Source of the DNA: JBDGYE01 sp039584255
Lineage (GTDB): Bacteria > Gemmatimonadota > Gemmatimonadetes > Palauibacterales > Palauibacteraceae
Length of the DNA: 7,393 nucleotides
Direction of reading: 5' to 3'
Assembly (NCBI GenBank): GCA_039584255.1
Contig: JBDGYE010000108.1
Location: forward strand, 1 to 7,393
Position numbers and translations under genes: made by a program. How positions within the stretch are numbered: the stretch's first letter is position 1; each line of letters starts with the position of its first letter. Below the pieces are notes generated by a model. The model had not been told where the DNA came from. It saw only the letters and a program-made list of their open reading frames with translations, and did no database searches. This document shows positions 5,430 to 7,393 of this stretch, piece after piece.

Positions 5430-7090
5430 TATCGCTTTATCCTCTCTCCTTCGTCCTCATACCGGAACACGAACGCTGCCAGGGTGCCCGGCCGGATCTC
5501 GCCGCTGCGGGCGCGAACGTCCAGGTCCGGTCCGGAGCCGTGCGCCGGCCCCGGCACATCCAGCACCGTCGAAACGAACTGCCGGCACCGCTCCCGCCAT
5601 CTTTCCCAGCCTGCCGGGCGCAGATCGACCCAACCCCGGTTGGCGCAGATGGCGTGCGGCGTCTCCTCCAACGGATCCGGCACAACCTTCACGTACGGTC
5701 CGCGCAACAGTTGCGTTCCATCCGGCAGCAGGATGGGGACTCCTACCGACAGCATGTCGGACCGCAGAGTGGCGTCATCCTGAATCAGTTGCCACGCCCT
5801 TCCGGCCGCTTCCTTCGGGTCCATCTCCGCAGCATCGCGGACTCCTCCGAACAGCCGCCTCATGATCTCCGCCTCGAACAGCAGCTTGCTGAGACGCGGC
5901 GGTCCGAGCATCTCGAACGCCACCGACCGCACGCCGTGTTCCTCCTCTAGCTCCTCCATGTAGCGCAGGGCCGTCTCGCGCAGGGCGCCGCCTCGGTAGG
6001 TCGGACCCAACGTGGCAGCGTCGAGCGCCCCCACAATGTCCCGCCCCGTAGGGCGCCCCCTGATTTCCGCGATCACCGCGTCGGCGATCTCCTCTGGCGT
6101 GATGATCTCCATTAGGCCGAGCGCTGAGATGCTCTCGTACTCGCCAAGGCTGAACATCCCGTTCTCGCCGGCGTCAAGAAAGACCGACTCGATGGCGTCC
6201 GCGGTCTTCTCATATGGGTGTTGCGAGCCCCCGTCGAAGGCGTCGTCCAGGCTCAACGGAGCCCGGCAGTCGTAGCGCGGGATCGGCTGTCCGCCTCGCA
6301 ACACCGGGCCGTACAGGATCTTCTTCCAAGCCACCGCCGCAGTCGGCTTCACCTCCTTCACAACCGGCGCGTCGGGCGTTCGGCCCATGAGAAAGAGAAG
6401 CGCCGAGTGGGCCCCCGAGACACTCGATTTGGAGAGCAGGGTGGCCGAGGGACGCGCCTCAGAGTGGGTGAAGGGTATGTTAAGTCCCATTCCTCCGGTT
6501 CCGGAGGTCCCTATCTTCAGGTATACCTCGGTGTTCGCCATCCGCATCCCGTGCAGCAGAACCTGGACATGCCGGATGAGCTGCGGCAGATAGAGCGTCG
6601 TGAGGTGCGCCTCCACGTCCGCCACCGTCGGGCGGCCGCCACCCCGCATGAGGTCGCGGATTCCCAGGGCAGACCGGAAGAGGTCCTGGTAGGCGATGGC
6701 GGTCGCAGTGTTCACGCAGTCGATGACGATCTCGGGCCTGTGCTCCTCCAGAAGGTGATAGAGCAGCGAGCGTCGGAAGTCTTCCTCGGTCAGATGGCCG
6801 AGGAGGTCATCCAGGATCTCGGCACGCCCCTCGTCGGTGGCCAAGAGCTCCGTGCGCGATTCACGCCGACGGGAGGTGCGCAGCAGGATGTCACCGTGCT
6901 CGGGGATCAGCTCCACCCCCTCGGAGTGCGGCGAGCTCCGCAGCGTGTCGACGCCCTCGAGAGCCTCCGCCCTCCGCAGCGACGCGATCACGAGCCGCGC
7001 CGGCTTTAGCGGCAGGAGCTTTCGGGCGATGGCGATCCCCACGAGCCCGGCACCCCCCAGCATGAGGATGTTTCTGTCCTTTATGTCCAT
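5429..7090 (-). CDS. Rossmann-fold NAD(P)-binding protein resembling an extended short-chain dehydrogenase; function unknown
   Basis: The protein has 553 residues. After a short start, a beta strand leads into the glycine-rich dinucleotide motif GGAGLVG (12-18), and the second strand ends VIASLRR (34-40); basic residues there often favour NADP(H) over NAD. The strand IVIDCVNTAT (121-130) fits the fourth Rossmann strand. KIGTSGTGGMG (192-202) fits the strand that carries the catalytic serine (S196). The segment TLLSK (217-221) lines up with the family's YxxxK, with lysine kept and tyrosine replaced by threonine. Residues from about 380 to 553 match no domain I recognise. There is no signal peptide or membrane segment, so it should be cytosolic. 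The ATG at 7090 is supported by AAAGG 6 bases upstream and by the fold starting almost at once. Its TAG stop shares one base with the GTG start of the MoxR gene, tying it to that operon. It might be an active reductase with altered chemistry or a nucleotide-sensing, non-catalytic protein. The fold is fairly sure, the reaction unknown. Confidence 0.7.
   Translation of the reverse strand: MDIKDRNILMLGGAGLVGIAIARKLLPLKPARLVIASLRRAEALEGVDTLRSSPHSEGVELIPEHGDILLRTSRRRESRTELLATDEGRAEILDDLLGHLTEEDFRRSLLYHLLEEHRPEIVIDCVNTATAIAYQDLFRSALGIRDLMRGGGRPTVADVEAHLTTLYLPQLIRHVQVLLHGMRMANTEVYLKIGTSGTGGMGLNIPFTHSEARPSATLLSKSSVSGAHSALLFLMGRTPDAPVVKEVKPTAAVAWKKILYGPVLRGGQPIPRYDCRAPLSLDDAFDGGSQHPYEKTADAIESVFLDAGENGMFSLGEYESISALGLMEIITPEEIADAVIAEIRGRPTGRDIVGALDAATLGPTYRGGALRETALRYMEELEEEHGVRSVAFEMLGPPRLSKLLFEAEIMRRLFGGVRDAAEMDPKEAAGRAWQLIQDDATLRSDMLSVGVPILLPDGTQLLRGPYVKVVPDPLEETPHAICANRGWVDLRPAGWERWRERCRQFVSTVLDVPGPAHGSGPDLDVRARSGEIRPGTLAAFVFRYEDEGERIKR
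5441..5450 (-). promoter_or_regulatory. ribosome binding site of the MoxR gene
   Basis: The transcript reads AGGAGAGAGG here, inside the end of the upstream Rossmann-protein gene, and ends 11 bases before the GTG at 5429. It supports that non-ATG start over the ATG six codons later, which has GAGG only two bases away. Confidence 0.55.
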
Positions 7091-7099
7091 GACTGGCCT

Positions 7100-7393
7100 T
7101 TACCTCTCTGACAGCGCGCGGAGGTGTTCGATTTCTTCCGGCGTCAGCTCCCTCCACACGCCGGAAGGCAGCTCTCCGAGCGCCAGCGGACCGAACTCCG
7201 TTCGCTGCAGCTTGTGAATCCTGACATCCAGCGCCCCGAGCATGCGCCGGATTTCTCTTTTTCGACCCTCCCGCAGGGTAAGCTCGAGGATCATCTCGGT
7301 GCGGCGCCGGCCCGAGCCGAGACGAGCCGTCTCGGCTCGGGCAACTCCGTCTTCGAGCTCCACGCCTGTGAGAAGACGCTCGGGAAGGTCATC
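7100..7393 (-). CDS. rRNA pseudouridine synthase, RsuA/RluB family, C-terminal part (partial)
   Basis: The 5' end lies beyond the right edge. The visible 97 residues begin DDLPERLLTG and end at a TAA stop. The family signature EGRKREIRRM is at visible residues 42-51, followed by the typical closing strand and tail FGPLALGELPSGVWREL (67-83). Members of this family isomerise one uridine in 16S or 23S rRNA to pseudouridine in the cytosol. The catalytic aspartate and any N-terminal S4 RNA-binding domain would be outside the window, so RluB, RsuA, RluE and RluF cannot be told apart and no symbol is given. The loop between the acidic LEDG turn and the MILELTL strand (residues 18-28, ARAETARLGSG) is encoded by a perfect hairpin, described separately. 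Only 9 bases separate the stop from the next gene, and that gene's likely ribosome site touches this stop, so co-transcription is likely. The family assignment is secure; the exact target base is unknown. Confidence 0.9.
   Translation of the reverse strand, partial: DDLPERLLTGVELEDGVARAETARLGSGRRRTEMILELTLREGRKREIRRMLGALDVRIHKLQRTEFGPLALGELPSGVWRELTPEEIEHLRALSER
7310..7342. repeat. perfect 14-bp inverted repeat with 5-base loop inside a coding region
   Basis: The left arm 7310-7323 (gcccgagccgagac) is the exact reverse complement of the right arm 7329-7342 (gtctcggctcgggc), with the loop gagcc at 7324-7328. The element is 33 bases, exactly 11 codons in frame of the pseudouridine synthase, and codes ARAETARLGSG in a variable surface loop of the family. 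In the transcript it would form a very stable GC-rich stem. No T-run follows on the transcribed strand, so it is not a classical terminator. It could be a small palindromic insertion that stayed in frame, an mRNA structure, or chance in GC-rich DNA. Confidence 0.85.

Noticed and set aside
4428..5783. Long plus-strand open frame of 451 codons opposite the MoxR gene
   Set aside because: It mirrors the MoxR coding frame, shows no recognisable domain, and runs across a gene junction of the opposite strand.
6492..6507. Small palindrome cctccgg-tt-ccggagg
   Set aside because: The arms are only 7 bases with a 2-base gap, and they encode the conserved Gly-Thr-Gly-Gly loop, so codon constraint and GC bias explain it.
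6218..7009. Plus-strand open frame of 263 codons opposite the Rossmann protein
   Set aside because: The composition is that of an antisense shadow, with no motif and no convincing ribosome site.
7310..7342. Reading the 14-bp hairpin as a Rho-independent terminator
   Set aside because: No T-tract follows it on the transcribed strand, and it lies in the middle of an intact reading frame.

Overview
The window is a single high-GC, entirely minus-strand gene train, transcribed from base 7393 towards base 1. No promoter, terminator, RNA gene, mobile element or CRISPR array is visible, and no intergenic space exceeds 9 bases. The high GC and the Bat-type (Bacteroides aerotolerance) gene set point to a free-living, probably Gram-negative bacterium of a high-GC phylum. 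Gemmatimonadota or Acidobacteriota would fit the style, but that is a low-confidence guess and the sequence alone does not decide it.

In transcription order: (1) the 3' end of an RsuA/RluB-type rRNA pseudouridine synthase, running off the right edge (7393-7100); (2) a 553-residue protein with an N-terminal Rossmann nucleotide-binding motif that resembles an extended short-chain dehydrogenase but lacks the usual catalytic tyrosine and has a long unassigned C-terminal part (7090-5429); (3) a MoxR-type AAA+ ATPase (5429-4338); (4) a soluble DUF58 protein with a von Willebrand A (VWA)-like metal site (4338-3412); (5) a signal-peptide, beta-domain, single-membrane-helix protein with a BatD/DUF4381-like cytoplasmic tail (3415-2477); (6) a BatA-like membrane VWA protein (2480-1494); (7) a BatB-like membrane VWA protein (1497-457); (8) the 5' part of an exported TPR protein, the usual BatC-like partner, running off the left edge (460-1).

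Genes 2 to 8 overlap one another by 1 or 4 bases at every junction (TAGTG, TGATG, TTGA, GTGA, ATGA, ATGA), so they are very probably translationally coupled. This requires non-ATG starts for three of them. Known MoxR/VWA pairs act as ATPase-driven chaperone systems that mature or insert cofactors into target enzymes or envelope complexes. By analogy, MoxR and the DUF58 protein would work in the cytosol, while the BatD-like, BatA, BatB and TPR proteins form a membrane and periplasmic assembly. The coupled Rossmann protein is the unusual member and could be a client or partner, but that is inference.

The other clear structural signal is a perfect 14-bp inverted repeat with a 5-base loop inside the pseudouridine synthase gene (7310-7342), in a variable part of the protein.
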